Positions 1 to 10,567 of a stretch of 64,000 nt of DNA are shown in pieces. Source of the stretch: Selaginella tamariscina (taxonomy: Eukaryota > Streptophyta > Lycopodiopsida > Selaginellales > Selaginellaceae); contig PUQB01000033.1 of NCBI GenBank assembly GCA_003024785.1, positions 883,670-947,669 of the forward strand, read 5' to 3'. Each line of letters starts with the position of its first letter. Within the stretch, counting starts at the first letter, position 1. Made by a program: the position numbers and the translations under genes. The notes under the pieces are model-generated. The model searched no databases. It was given only the letters and a program-made list of their open reading frames with translations, and was not told the origin of the DNA.

Positions 1-130
1 CAACATGCAGAATGCCCGGTGCTCATTGTGAAGGTTCCACAGGATTCTTAGATGGTTTGCATTTTGTTATGCAAGTTGTTTCCCACATAATGTAGGAGCA
101 TAATCTTAAACTTATAATATGAATGTCTGC

Positions 131-614
131 TTAAAAAAGAACTAACATATGAGTCCACTCGACCAAGAAACAAGTTTCACTACCTTCCTCTTGCACCTTG
201 GCATTCTCGTTAATGCATATAGTGTGCCTAGGTGATGGTATTTGCTTAAACTCTAACTCCTCCATATCACACCTTGCAAGTATATACACTTGCAAACTCC
301 TGAGCCAACGGAGCTTGTCAAGACATCCCTTTACAAAGTTGAGTACATGGTCGAGTTTCTTACTGCTATACACCTTAATGCAAACGTCTCGTGGTCGATA
401 CTTACAGAGCTCAAGAGCATGTAGAAGCACTCAAGAAATAGACGCAGTCATCCACTCTGATCATCACTTTTTCTATCTCAGCAACACAGGAAGGGAGTAA
501 CGCAACGAAGTCCGGGTCCCAGGTAGTCGGAGTTCGGTCTTCACAGTGTAAGTACCTCATAGTCTCTTTTTTGGCGTCGCTGACACCCACAGAACAAGCT
601 GTTGTACGCTGCAC
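131..614 (-). pseudogene. Out-of-frame 3' portion of the F-box/LRR gene
   Basis: Downstream of the premature stop of the F-box gene, coding potential continues in two further frames. One piece (411-614) holds DFVALLPSCVAEIEKVMIRV. The next (131-430) holds LHALELCKYRPRDV and CLDKLRWLRSLQVY. These read as the end of the same LRR domain, displaced by two single-base shifts, the first at a homopolymer. Either the assembly has indels here or the gene is a recent pseudogene. A splice at one of the GTAAGT or GTAGTG sites is possible but does not by itself restore one frame. Confidence 0.5.
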
Positions 615-1522
615 CTTGTGACGTTCACACGTCTCACTCCGATAACATCTAGACGGTCCGATCCGAGAACCGGGTCCAGGGAGATGCAGTTGAGAATCAG
701 GTCATTCACCTGCTCATTCTCCATTCCGACTCTGTAGAGACTCAGGCGCTTCAGATTTCCAGACAAGTCACGACGGAAGGAGTCGACTTTCTTCACTTCA
801 AGCTCTTCTAAGGAAGGACAGTCGTTTAGTATCACACTCTTCATTTTGGACAGCTCGAGCTCTTTCAGAGAACTGCATCCCGTTAGTACGAGCTTCTCGA
901 CCTCGGTTCCGGACACGGTAAGTTTGACAAGCCTGGTACTGCCCACAACAAGTGTTCCATGGTAACTCGGAGATGGACGACCGGAAGCCTGCAGCTTGAG
1001 TGTCTGTAAGAGTGGGTTCTTCAGTAACGACTGGATCGTGTCAAGGGTAATGGATCGGTATGTGAGGTCTAGTATCCTGATGTTGCTCATCTGCTCAAAC
1101 TTGGTTAACGTCTTACACTCCAGCTGCAGATGTGACACGCTTTGTAAGCCCTCGATCTCCAGGGGGTCATTTGGTACATGAAACTCGAGCGTATGGAGAT
1201 TCGGAGGACAAGATCCCAAGTTTAAGTTAACAAGGGGGTTTAAAAAACGGAGCTCTCTTAATCTTGGAAACGATAATCCTATTGGATCCGTTATAAGGAC
1301 TCCCGTGTTTCTGATAATCAAGCTCGTTAGATTGGGAAACTTTGAAATTCCCCTCCAGAAGATGGCCCTCATGACATTAGGGCTCCTAGGTAATTGCAGC
1401 CTCTCAACGCGCTTGCAGAGTATGCGCCACCTTTTGCAAACTCTCATCAGATGTCGTATTTCCTCCATATTGGAAAATTTCCCCAATATAATTTGCAATA
1501 TATCATCCGGTAGCTTATCCAT
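557..1522 (-). CDS. F-box / leucine-rich-repeat protein
   Basis: Probable substrate-receptor subunit of an SCF (SKP1-CUL1-F-box) E3 ubiquitin ligase. The 321-residue reading frame opens with an F-box at about residues 1-45 (LPDDILQIILGKF, then VCKRWRILCKRV), followed by a long leucine-rich stretch of irregular LRRs (for example FPNLTSLIIRN, CPSLEELEVKK) up to about residue 290, the usual plant F-box/LRR order. The start is the ATG at 1522, which places the F-box at the N-terminus. The frame ends abruptly (SATPKKRL then TGA) just after a run of six T on the plus strand (567-572). One extra base there would continue the protein into the adjacent frame, so the stop is probably artificial or the gene has decayed at its 3' end. 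The target protein cannot be told from the sequence. Confidence 0.8.
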   Translation of the reverse strand: MDKLPDDILQIILGKFSNMEEIRHLMRVCKRWRILCKRVERLQLPRSPNVMRAIFWRGISKFPNLTSLIIRNTGVLITDPIGLSFPRLRELRFLNPLVNLNLGSCPPNLHTLEFHVPNDPLEIEGLQSVSHLQLECKTLTKFEQMSNIRILDLTYRSITLDTIQSLLKNPLLQTLKLQASGRPSPSYHGTLVVGSTRLVKLTVSGTEVEKLVLTGCSSLKELELSKMKSVILNDCPSLEELEVKKVDSFRRDLSGNLKRLSLYRVGMENEQVNDLILNCISLDPVLGSDRLDVIGVRRVNVTRCSVQQLVLWVSATPKKRL

Positions 1523-1559
1523 AGTAGAAACTAGGAAGGGAAGGGTTTTTTTATAAAGA

Positions 1560-3005
1560 AAAAAAAGGGAAACCGCGATTATATACTTACGATCGATGAT
1601 TTAGATTGTATTTTATTTACTTTTGTATTTAATAATGTCTTTATTAATCTTATATCCCTAAATCCTAAACATGTGTGTGTTTAGGTTCTATATATAATAA
1701 GTTAAGGGTTATAATTAGATTAAAGATAGTTAAAGATAAAAGGGTTCAACTTAGTAGGTTAATTAGCATAAACCTAAGACATTAAAGGTCTACCTGGTTA
1801 AGGATAATAATAGGGTTAAGGATTATTAAATAGTTATAAGAACTTAAGGATAATTTTGATAAAGAAAATAAAATAATGAAACTTTATATTATTAAAATTA
1901 TGCTAACTCATTCATAATTTAATTATGTGACATGTCTTATTTCACATGGTAAAAGGGCAATGGAGCATAACCTAAACTTTGTGTCTTATGGGCAATCTTC
2001 AAACAGATCATTTAGACATCCAATTCCAAAACTAAATAATGTTTTAAAAAAATAATTAAAAATTAACAGTTAAAACTTCACATAGTTGCTTTTACATTAC
2101 CTTGCTCATATGTAATGTTATTGTAACTACTTCAAATCGTTATTTAAAATCACTTATTTTTATATAAAAAACTTTTAGTTAATATTGTTTGTCAACCTTT
2201 AGTTAAATACAAAAATTAAACTTTTTTTATTTATTAATATGAGATGCAATTGACAATTATGTCATCAAGTGCATTAATTTGCAATCTTGAATCAAACTTA
2301 TTCATCAATTCCATTACATTTTATAAATTTTATAATGGTTCTCGATTGATATGTTAGATAATCTTTCCACTTAATAAGATACTCACATTTACATTTTCAC
2401 CTTAATATTTGACATCTCTCATATTTAATATAGATTTGACTTCATACCTCTTCATATCATCAACTAAAAAGGTGGAGATAAGTTAAGATATTTTTCTGGA
2501 TGCACATTGTGTATTGCTCATAACTCGTGAGAAAATATAGCATATAAGCTAAATTTTCAACTTGCTTTACCACCTTATATAAACTTAGTATATTGTCTTA
2601 ATAATTTTTATTATGACTATACTTTTACTTTGGAATTTAATTATTGTTACTTACTGAGTTATATTAATGAGCCCTATGTGTAAAAGAAACAACCCTGCTT
2701 AGTGCATTAAAAAAATTTTGTATGTGTTTTTGTATGTATTTAATATGAAAACTCATATATTAAACATATAGGAGTTATAGTAAAATGCTAGACACAACTA
2801 CATGTGTGTTTGTTGTGTGTGATGTAGGGTTAAGTTTAGTGTTCTCATGAGGCTTTTTGAGTTGGTTTCTTCTTGAGTTTCTTGTGGAGTTAAATAACCT
2901 ATTTATTTAAGGGTTTATCTTAAATAGTCACCAAATCTGGTGAAAAAATAAATAATTATTAGGTCAACCAAGCCCTAACCTAAGTTAAATTAAATAATAA
3001 AAAAT
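1560..3005. other. AT-rich intergenic region
   Basis: No open frame or RNA gene recognised. Very AT-rich with scattered AGGGTTA and TTAGGGTT motifs. The last 200 bases precede the Rep-like relic and could include its 5' flank, but no terminal repeat was found. Confidence 0.6.
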
Positions 3006-3008
3006 AAA

Positions 3009-4097
3009 ATTAGGGTTATGAAATGTTAGGTATGGCAACCGTCGCTTTGAATATGGAAGCCAATTTTGAAGATGTGTTCCTCCAAAAAGAAAACCAGGTA
3101 GGCCAAGGAAAAATAACAATGTAGGTAACATGTCAACAGTGGAAATGTAAATGGAAATTCTCTAAATAAAAAATTAAAAATTGAAGAAATAGATTTTAGT
3201 GTTACCATTTGTATTCCCGGTGAGGATATAGATATAGCATTGTTAGAAAATGTAGAAAGGTTTATTAGAGAGCAATGCAAAGCTGGTTTATGTGCAATAG
3301 AGAAAGGTGGTTCAGTTGGGAATTTACACTTTCAAATGCTTTGTAAGATAGAAACTTCAAGTGTTCAGTCAGCTAGAAAAGTCTTAAGGCAATATTTACA
3401 ATGGACAGATGGAGCAAATACCAAGAAAACTACAATGTTTAAAAAGTTGAAGAATAAAGGCATTCATTCATGGCATGGAATGATTGGATATTGCATGAAA
3501 GACTGCAATGAACCACACTTCAAGTTTGTTCAGGTATTTTTTTCCTTCCTGTATTGTGTTAACATTGAAAATTTTGCAGAAAAACATTACCGACGAAGAT
3601 TTTGACCTAGGAAACGTTGAGTATATCAAGTTCGGTGCATCAGATTTAAAGAATCGCGTTTGTGTATCTACAAACAACATCTTTGATCGGTGAGACATTT
3701 CAAACTTAGACACATGAAAAAGCAGATTGGTGTGGACTTTTGTTTAGCTCTTACTTGCATGTTGAGGAGTGGCAGTTTTTATCCTGCAGCAAGTTGGGTT
3801 ACACCTTATCAAGGAAGAGGAATGGATTTAGATAGAGCAGAAGCAGTCTGGAGAATAATGGATGATCCTTTAAGCACGACTGAAGCTGATGTGAGAAAGA
3901 TCTTCTTTACTAGTACTTCTACAAAGAGGTACTTTGATTTTAAAGAGATAGAAGATCAAGGGTTTGAGAGAGAAAAGATACGAGTGTCTAACAAGAAGCC
4001 GAAGCTTGGAAAAGAGTTTATTTCACTTTATAGCTCTTCTACGTCAACCAATTCAACACCTACGTCAAAACATAAGTTGATGAAGCTGGACCGTTAA
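3009..4097 (+). pseudogene. Decayed HUH-endonuclease (Rep-like) gene of a replicative mobile element or integrated ssDNA-virus-like element
   Basis: HUH endonucleases nick and rejoin single-stranded DNA to start rolling-circle replication or transposition. Seen here in order: an AT-hook-like basic stretch (KRKPGRPRKN, about 3079-3112), a strand resembling Rep motif 1 (FSVTI, about 3195-3209), a motif-2-like GNLHFQ after EKGG (about 3315-3335), and a motif-3-like YCMKD with the candidate catalytic tyrosine (about 3490-3504). An Arg-, Lys- and aromatic-rich C-terminal domain without known motifs follows (to 4097). No Walker A/B helicase motifs are visible. Breaks: the AT-hook and endonuclease parts are in different frames, a probable GT-AG intron or insertion lies at about 3535-3580, and a further one-base shift lies near 3690. 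The gene is therefore dead in this form. A replitron-like transposon or an ancient CRESS-type integration both fit. No terminal repeats were identified. Confidence 0.6.
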
Positions 4098-5404
4098 ATA
4101 CAGGTCAAACATAAAGTAAGTAAAAACATTTATATTTAATTTCATAAATTTTCTAAAACTCAAATCAAACTAATCCATAAATTTTTTTTTAGTTCAACCG
4201 GTTGGATGACACGTTATTAATTTTTAAAGTCTGAAGAGGCCAATAGACCAAATAAAAATGTGTTTAATTTACACTAAAGTTTTGTTTTATATGTTATTTA
4301 CATTGTTAAAAGTTGATGTTTTTTAAGTGTTTCAAAGCTTTATTAAAAAGTTAAAAACAACCTATTACATCTTCTAGTACAAATACTTCACTTACCACTT
4401 TGCCATCTTTTAAGCCATCTCCTATATTTCTACATGCTCATAGAGATACATGCTACAACAAACTTCTTAAAGACCTCTATTATTTATTTTTGACAGTTAA
4501 AGTCCAATTGTTGTTTGTTGCACAAGTGAGAATAGATCTACCTTCAACATTCTCTCTTTATTCACTTAAAAGTTCAACAACCAATTGTTAGACAAAAGCA
4601 ACTCCCTTAATCAATATCTCACCTTCTTCAGTGGAGGCACAGACTATAAACCATTAATTTGTTTATTTCCACTCCATTGCTCTTACAAGTAATTAAAAAT
4701 GTTAAAACAACTTAGATACATAGAACCCATCGAACATTAATTTACTTAGGTTCATGAATTTCCTGTCAAGTAAGTGGTTTATGATTGTTCCTATTAAGCT
4801 TGAATTTTGATTTGTACATTTCAAATTCTTGAATGGGTATCTTGGATAATTTGTTCTTTGTGAACTTAAGAAGCGCCTAAAGAGATCTACAAACATCTTT
4901 ACATCAGGCTATGAAGGGTATGGAATTGGCTCTTTAAGCATATACATTATAAATATTTATTTAAATGCTAAAGTATTACCTTTCAAAGTTTATTAAAGGG
5001 CTAAGTGATAGAATTTTCTTCACTCTATTTTGTCCTACATTAGCCTAGAACATAAAGCACAAATGTCATGATTTTGTATGCACACTAATACACATATATA
5101 TATGTACCTTTACGACCTTTGTACCTTCATTTTATATTTTATTTGTTAAATATTTAATCTCTTCCTTTGAGAAAAGAATGGTAGGCTTGACATATAAAAC
5201 AATGACTCAATAGCATTAATAATAATAATAATAATATGTATTATATATATTCCTATAGATACTATAAGTTACTTGTATTTTAAATAGTACTTGTAAAAGT
5301 AGAGCTAAAATTGTAATACCGACGTATCATTCAACTACCAAACATTCACAATCTTACGATTTATTCCAACTTCTGCATGCATATATAATCTCTTTCTCTC
5401 TTCT

Positions 5405-5405
<1 letters not shown>

Positions 5406-5439
<34 letters not shown>
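5406..5439. repeat. (TA)n microsatellite
   Basis: Uninterrupted alternating TA run of about 34 bases in the intergenic region. Confidence 0.95.
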
Positions 5440-5441
<2 letters not shown>

Positions 5442-7087
5442 TAAACATAAACACAAATCTCTATAGTTACTGTATATACATGCTTAAAATAGTCCATTGG
5501 TTCGATAGTGCCACAAGTGCTTTTAAATAGTTAATTAATTTATATGAATTTTAAATTGATCATGTAATAAAAGGAAGAAAAAAGTATAAAAGTATGTATT
5601 TCATGAGTGCATGACTAAATACTTCATTTCTTTCTAATGCATTTATCAATATAGACTATATATACTCCCTTGTAAAGCTTTATATATACAATTATATTTT
5701 ATATCTCTTACATAAATTATTTTTTGAATTTTGAATAAAATTGTTTTAATGATTGCTATAGTAGTTGCAACAAGCATTACTATAATGCCCAAGAAGAATG
5801 CATCCTCTATTTACTTGATTTTCTTGATTTTCTTGATTTTCTTGAAAAGATTCATGTGATCATAATAATTAATATGCAATCATGTAAAAAAATGTTATTT
5901 TACACTAAGAATTTTTTATATATAAAAGTAAAATTTGTCATGATTAGAAATAAATAGAAATATGTTTATAAAACACTTATGTGTTTTCTCTACTACAAAT
6001 TCATGGGTTTATGCATGTGTTTCCACTTTTTTCAAAAGAAAATCCATGAACATATGAGTTTTTTATTTTGACATATGTGTTATTTACATATATTTTTACA
6101 CTCTTTTCTAGTGGGTATTTAGAGATGGTTTGTTATTAAGTATTTGTAAAAAACTCATGTGAAGGTAACACTTCCACATAGAAAACTTTGCCTTGATTTT
6201 AACGTCCTAATTAGGTTTCCTAGATAATTTTGGTGAATATGATGTGTCAAATAGAGGAACACCCGGTTTAGGGTTAGGTTAAGTTAGGTCTTTTTACTAA
6301 TGTTGCCAACTTAAGGGGGCAAGGGGCTTTTTCTGTCACTTATGTAAGGTAGAATATATGTAGTGAGAGTTATAGTATTCAAAAGAGAACCCATTAATTT
6401 CCTACCAATGTAAACTTGAGCTTGGGGTTCACTCTTTGGTGTCAAAACATACTTAATAAGGGGTTAGGGCAAAACCCAAAAATTCGTATTGTACGATTAT
6501 TGAGTAATGTGCAAAGAATTTTGTTTACCCATACATATAGCTTGGGGTAATTGAGAGCGCTAGCTGGGGAACAAGAGCATCATGGTTTTGAAGGACAAAC
6601 ATTAACAACAAATGAGCAAAAAGTGTTGTCCCATAGTGACTTTATTGTCCACCAGCTTCTAGTTTATGATGTAATGTTTATGAAATTTATATTTATTTAT
6701 TTTTCAAAATGTACATTTAGTGATGAACAAAAAGGTGAATATGTAAGTAAAAATGTGAGACTACACATTTAAAAATCTATATACTTGAGGGTTAATCTTT
6801 AACCTTATGAACGCACATGGTCTGGACCATTTACACTAACTAGGGTATTGTCAAGGCATAACCCATATTGTGTTGCCTTCTAACTTCTAGTGCACAAGAG
6901 TATGTAAGGGTTGTTCAACCTTTATCGTTGGCGAATCCATGTACATCTCATCCAAAAATTTAACTAACTTTTTTCATCTGATAACTCGTTTACAAGTCTT
7001 GAAGGCATTGTTTGAATTCATGTTTCGTAAATTTAATGATTAAGGCCTTGCTCCAATTGCCTCATCCACACTAAGTTAGGAAGATTA

Positions 7088-7170
7088 CTCGTAGCTCAAT
7101 TGGTCACACATCCTAACTCATGAAGGCAACCATTGTCTTAGCCAATTGAGGGCGTGGGTTTCAAAAAGTT
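7088..7170 (+). repeat. tRNA-derived, SINE-like sequence
   Basis: TAGCTCAATTGG at 7092-7103 matches the Pol III box A consensus, and GGGTTTCAA at 7157-7165 is a weakened box B at roughly tRNA spacing. The intervening bases do not fold as a clean tRNA. It could be a degenerate SINE head or an old tRNA pseudogene. No poly(A) tail or target duplication was found. Confidence 0.35.
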
Positions 7171-8609
7171 AGGTTCTTAACATGGGTTATCTTACTAAAC
7201 TTATAGGTTTTTAGAGTTAGCATTTGGTGAGTTGTGTTCGGGGCACCAAGTAAGAATTTTAACAAATAGTATGAGAGCTTATTCTTTGTAATTAGTAGGA
7301 TTGCTTAAAGTTATAGAATGTTCCAGTAACTTTAACAAGTTAAACGATGTTTGACTTAGTACTAAGTTTTTGGGATATTCAATAACTTTTAATTAACATG
7401 TTTGTATTTTATAGAGAGAGTTTGGTCATGAAAGTTATCACTCTTTAGAAAACACATGTTTAACAAGTCGGTATGAGATTTTATGTATGTCTAAATGTCT
7501 TGTGTTGTCAAAGAAAAGTTGATGCATGTGGGTGTTCAACTTGCATGGTGTTTACAACTAGAATATCCTAAGAATATTCTCTTAGCAGTGATACTTGAGT
7601 TCAATACAATACAACTTGAGAGAGGGCTATTATGGAGACTCAGAATGAGGAACAAGAAAAAGCCGAATAGGTAGGTCGACCCCCTAGGGTTAAACCATAA
7701 CCTAGATGGCATGAAGTAATGATGGAATCCCTAAACAAACTTTGATTTAGGGTTAAATGATTGAATCAATAACGTAGTAGTATGAATTTTAACAGTTGCC
7801 TCAATATTCTGATGATCCAATACCATGTGCATTAAACAAAACAAAGCATGATTCAGAGTTAAGTTCTTTTTAGTTAGTGTCTTCATTTGAAAAGGACAAG
7901 GATGGTTCAAGTTAGTAAAGCTTTTGAATTTCATGGGTTTGAAATATCACAAAGTTTTTGAAATTGTACAATATAGAGAGTAACTTTGAGGCCGCTTTTT
8001 TTAAAGATTAGAAAAGGCCATTCCTAATTAATTGACTTTAGAATTGCATAGATGTTTTGCGTGAGTCAAGTGACACACAAATCAAATGGACTTCTATCAT
8101 CTATTGTCTGTATTTTTTATTTTCTAGATCTTACATTCCACAATCTTGTTAGTGCAAACAAGTTAAATTTATGTTGTATTCTAGCTAAATGAGTCTCCTT
8201 GGGTAACTATTTATAATGTTTCACTTGTGTGCTCAACAATCAAATTATTTTTTTTATCATGTGGAGCCATTATTTGAAGTGACATATAAAATTCTATCCT
8301 ATATGAAATCGCTTCTACGACTTTAATATAACTTGCCAGTAATTTAATATATATATTGGATACTCTGAATTAATATCAAATAATATTTTATATTAATTAA
8401 ATCTTTCAATAGTAATTAATTCATTTTAATATTCTTTTAACATTTTTATTTATACTTTACAATTTAAATAAATGATAAAACTTATTTCACCATTTTATTG
8501 AAATATGGTTTATATGATTTAAAGTAGGTTGCTTGTCAATGATTCACAAAGATGGGCACATTCCTTACATAAACTCTTCATGCTATCCTTTTCATAATTG
8601 ACTTGAACT

Positions 8610-9450
8610 TATACATGGAAAAAGAAGGTGATCACTTCGTCATTCTTACCTTATATATTGACAACACTATTCAATTATCTCAAACAAGTTGATGACTCAA
8701 CTTCAAAGTGGAATTGAAATGAGACTTATCAAATATTGTTTTGGGATTGAAGTTTATCATGATGATAAAATAGGTGTTATGCATTTGGGCTCTAATAAGG
8801 ATATAGGAACACATTGGAGAAGTTTGGTTTCATTGGGATTGCTACTCATAAACAAGATACTTCAAAAAACAATGGTCTAACACTCTTTTTCACGATATTT
8901 TAGTTCGCTCATGTACATTGCCAATTGCACTCGACCAAACATCTCTCATACTACTAACATGCTTGGACAATGAATGCAAGGCCCTACTCTAGTTAAATGG
9001 GAACATGTTAAGAGGATACTCAAGTATTTTTAAGGCACAAGTGACTTTGGACTGGTCTACAAGCACATGAGTAACAATGAGTTTGACTTCACTACCTATA
9101 CATAGATGCATACTTTACTAGAGTAGAGGATGACTATCAGCATTCAAGTAGTGGTAGTTGCTATGCTTACCAGATGAGGGGTTTCATGGTTCTTCAAGCA
9201 ACAAAGATGCATATATATTTTGATCACCAAAGCTGAATATGTTGCAACTAGCACAATTGCATGTGAGGTAGTTTGGATCAAAAGGCTACTTACTAAACTT
9301 GGGTTTAAGACAACCACACTATAAACTGTGATAACTAAAGTGCCTTAATTTTGGCCAAGGATCCAGTACTTCATGCTCAGTCTAATAAGCACATTAGGCT
9401 CCACTGTCACTTTGAGGTGTGTAAGAACGCACTGTCACAGCGTAAAATCT
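8610..9450 (+). mobile_element. Decayed Ty1/copia retrotransposon, RT C-terminus and RNase H
   Basis: Plus-strand translation gives the copia RT end (a YIDN remnant of YVDD near 8655, then FGIEV in place of FLGIEV near 8740) and the RNase H signature region (KRILKYF near 9010, DFGLVYKH, then KAEYVATSTIACE in place of TEAEYVA near 9230, and VWIKRLL). The final copia motif with KHIRLHCHF lies near 9390. Many stops and frameshifts make it a relic. No LTR was identified on its left. The C-terminal motif recurs about 170 bases downstream, so the 3' end carries a local duplication. Confidence 0.75.
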
Positions 9451-9539
9451 CGAAAAGCTCCAGTGCAGCAGGAAGCTGAGTACAAAATATCAGAATATAT
9501 ATATCCTATGCATGAAGTATCTTTTTAACCATGAGATTG

Positions 9540-9625
9540 GTGCTTCACACTGAGTCTAAGAACATCATTCTCCAACATCACTTTAAGGTGTGTAAGAAGG
9601 TCCTATCTTTCTAACCATGAAACGA
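9540..9625 (+). repeat. Second copy of the copia C-terminal segment
   Basis: The stretch around 9570-9610 translates to a variant of the end of the copia RNase H (HHFKVCKKVL) that closely matches the segment at 9395-9430 (CHFEVCKNAL). The two copies have diverged, so the duplication is not recent. Confidence 0.55.
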
Positions 9626-9659
9626 TTGTTGATATCTTCTGCTACCACTCTTTTTTAAT

Positions 9660-10560
9660 ACCATTAACAAGCACTGGGGCCCGTGTTCCAGACCCTACTG
9701 TCATCACCTAAAGTTCTGCTGCACGGATGTTACCTAATGCATCTAAACTATTTAAGTGTTGTATTAGTTACCACCTAAGCTGTCTTATCGGTTAGCAAAT
9801 AGAAATGTGGATACCTCGACCCTAAGAGCAGGCTGAAGCAATTAACAAATAGGTTATCATTTCAAGTTAGAACTCCACTCCAAATAGTGTAAGGGGCTCA
9901 TACCGGTTGAGATCTTAGCATGAAAACGGTCACTGCAGTATTTCAAGACAACTCTAGACGGGAAGCTTGCCAGAAGAGGAAGGGGTGCATGCAAGCCATT
10001 CTTCCTTGAACTTGCCATCTTTAAGCTCCATTCAGAAACCATGTCATACCACTAAGAACATGGCTCGGTAAAAGGCTATATGCTAAGAGCTTAATCCTAG
10101 TTGGACAAGTTAATCCTACATGGACAATAAATATAGCTATGTTCCTGTAAGGGGCCAGAAATGTGTTATTGGAGAGAGAACATTCAATTCAAGATGCCAC
10201 TTAAACTGAGCAATAGTAGCAATGCTATTAGTAATAGCTTATATTTATGTCTCATGTTCGCTGACATTCATTTGTCTCATGGTCGAAACACATTAAACAC
10301 TTTCTTATTTTACTTTCTGGTTTATGTTCTAAATGACTTATTCACTCAGTAAGTGCTATCTAAACTATTAGTTAGTTAGGCATCTCTCACACACAAAGGG
10401 GCGGTCGATTTACGTCGAATACTAACCTAACAATACATGGCTGGTTGAGACAAAGAAGAAAAAAAAACACTTGACGTCACGTTGGAGTCACTCTCTCTAC
10501 ATCTGTAATACGAATAACACACCGTTATATATACATAGATACACAACACACACACATATA
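9660..10560. other. Intergenic sequence with a possible minus-strand copia 5' end
   Basis: On the minus strand near 10045-10065 lies TGGTATGACATGG, which resembles the TGGTATCAGAGC primer-binding site of many plant copia elements. It is followed by a short open frame (9857-10042) containing MASSRKNG. This could be a PBS and gag start with a solo LTR to its right, but the frame is short and no LTR pair is seen. The rest is AT-rich without features. Confidence 0.25.
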
Positions 10561-10567
10561 TATGAGA

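Larger units (their letters stand above)
4098..8605. other. Long AT-rich gene-poor region
   Basis: About 4.5 kb with only short, low-quality open frames. It contains a (TA)n run, an ATA/TAA trinucleotide run near 5218-5237, a short tandem repeat of TTGATTTTCT units near 5815-5850, and a tRNA-like Pol III box pair at 7092-7166. No host gene is supported. Confidence 0.55.

Noticed and set aside
6551-6772. 73-residue open frame MRALAGEQEHHGFEG
   Set aside because: Short, AT-driven composition after the first 25 residues, no splice partners and no similarity recognised.
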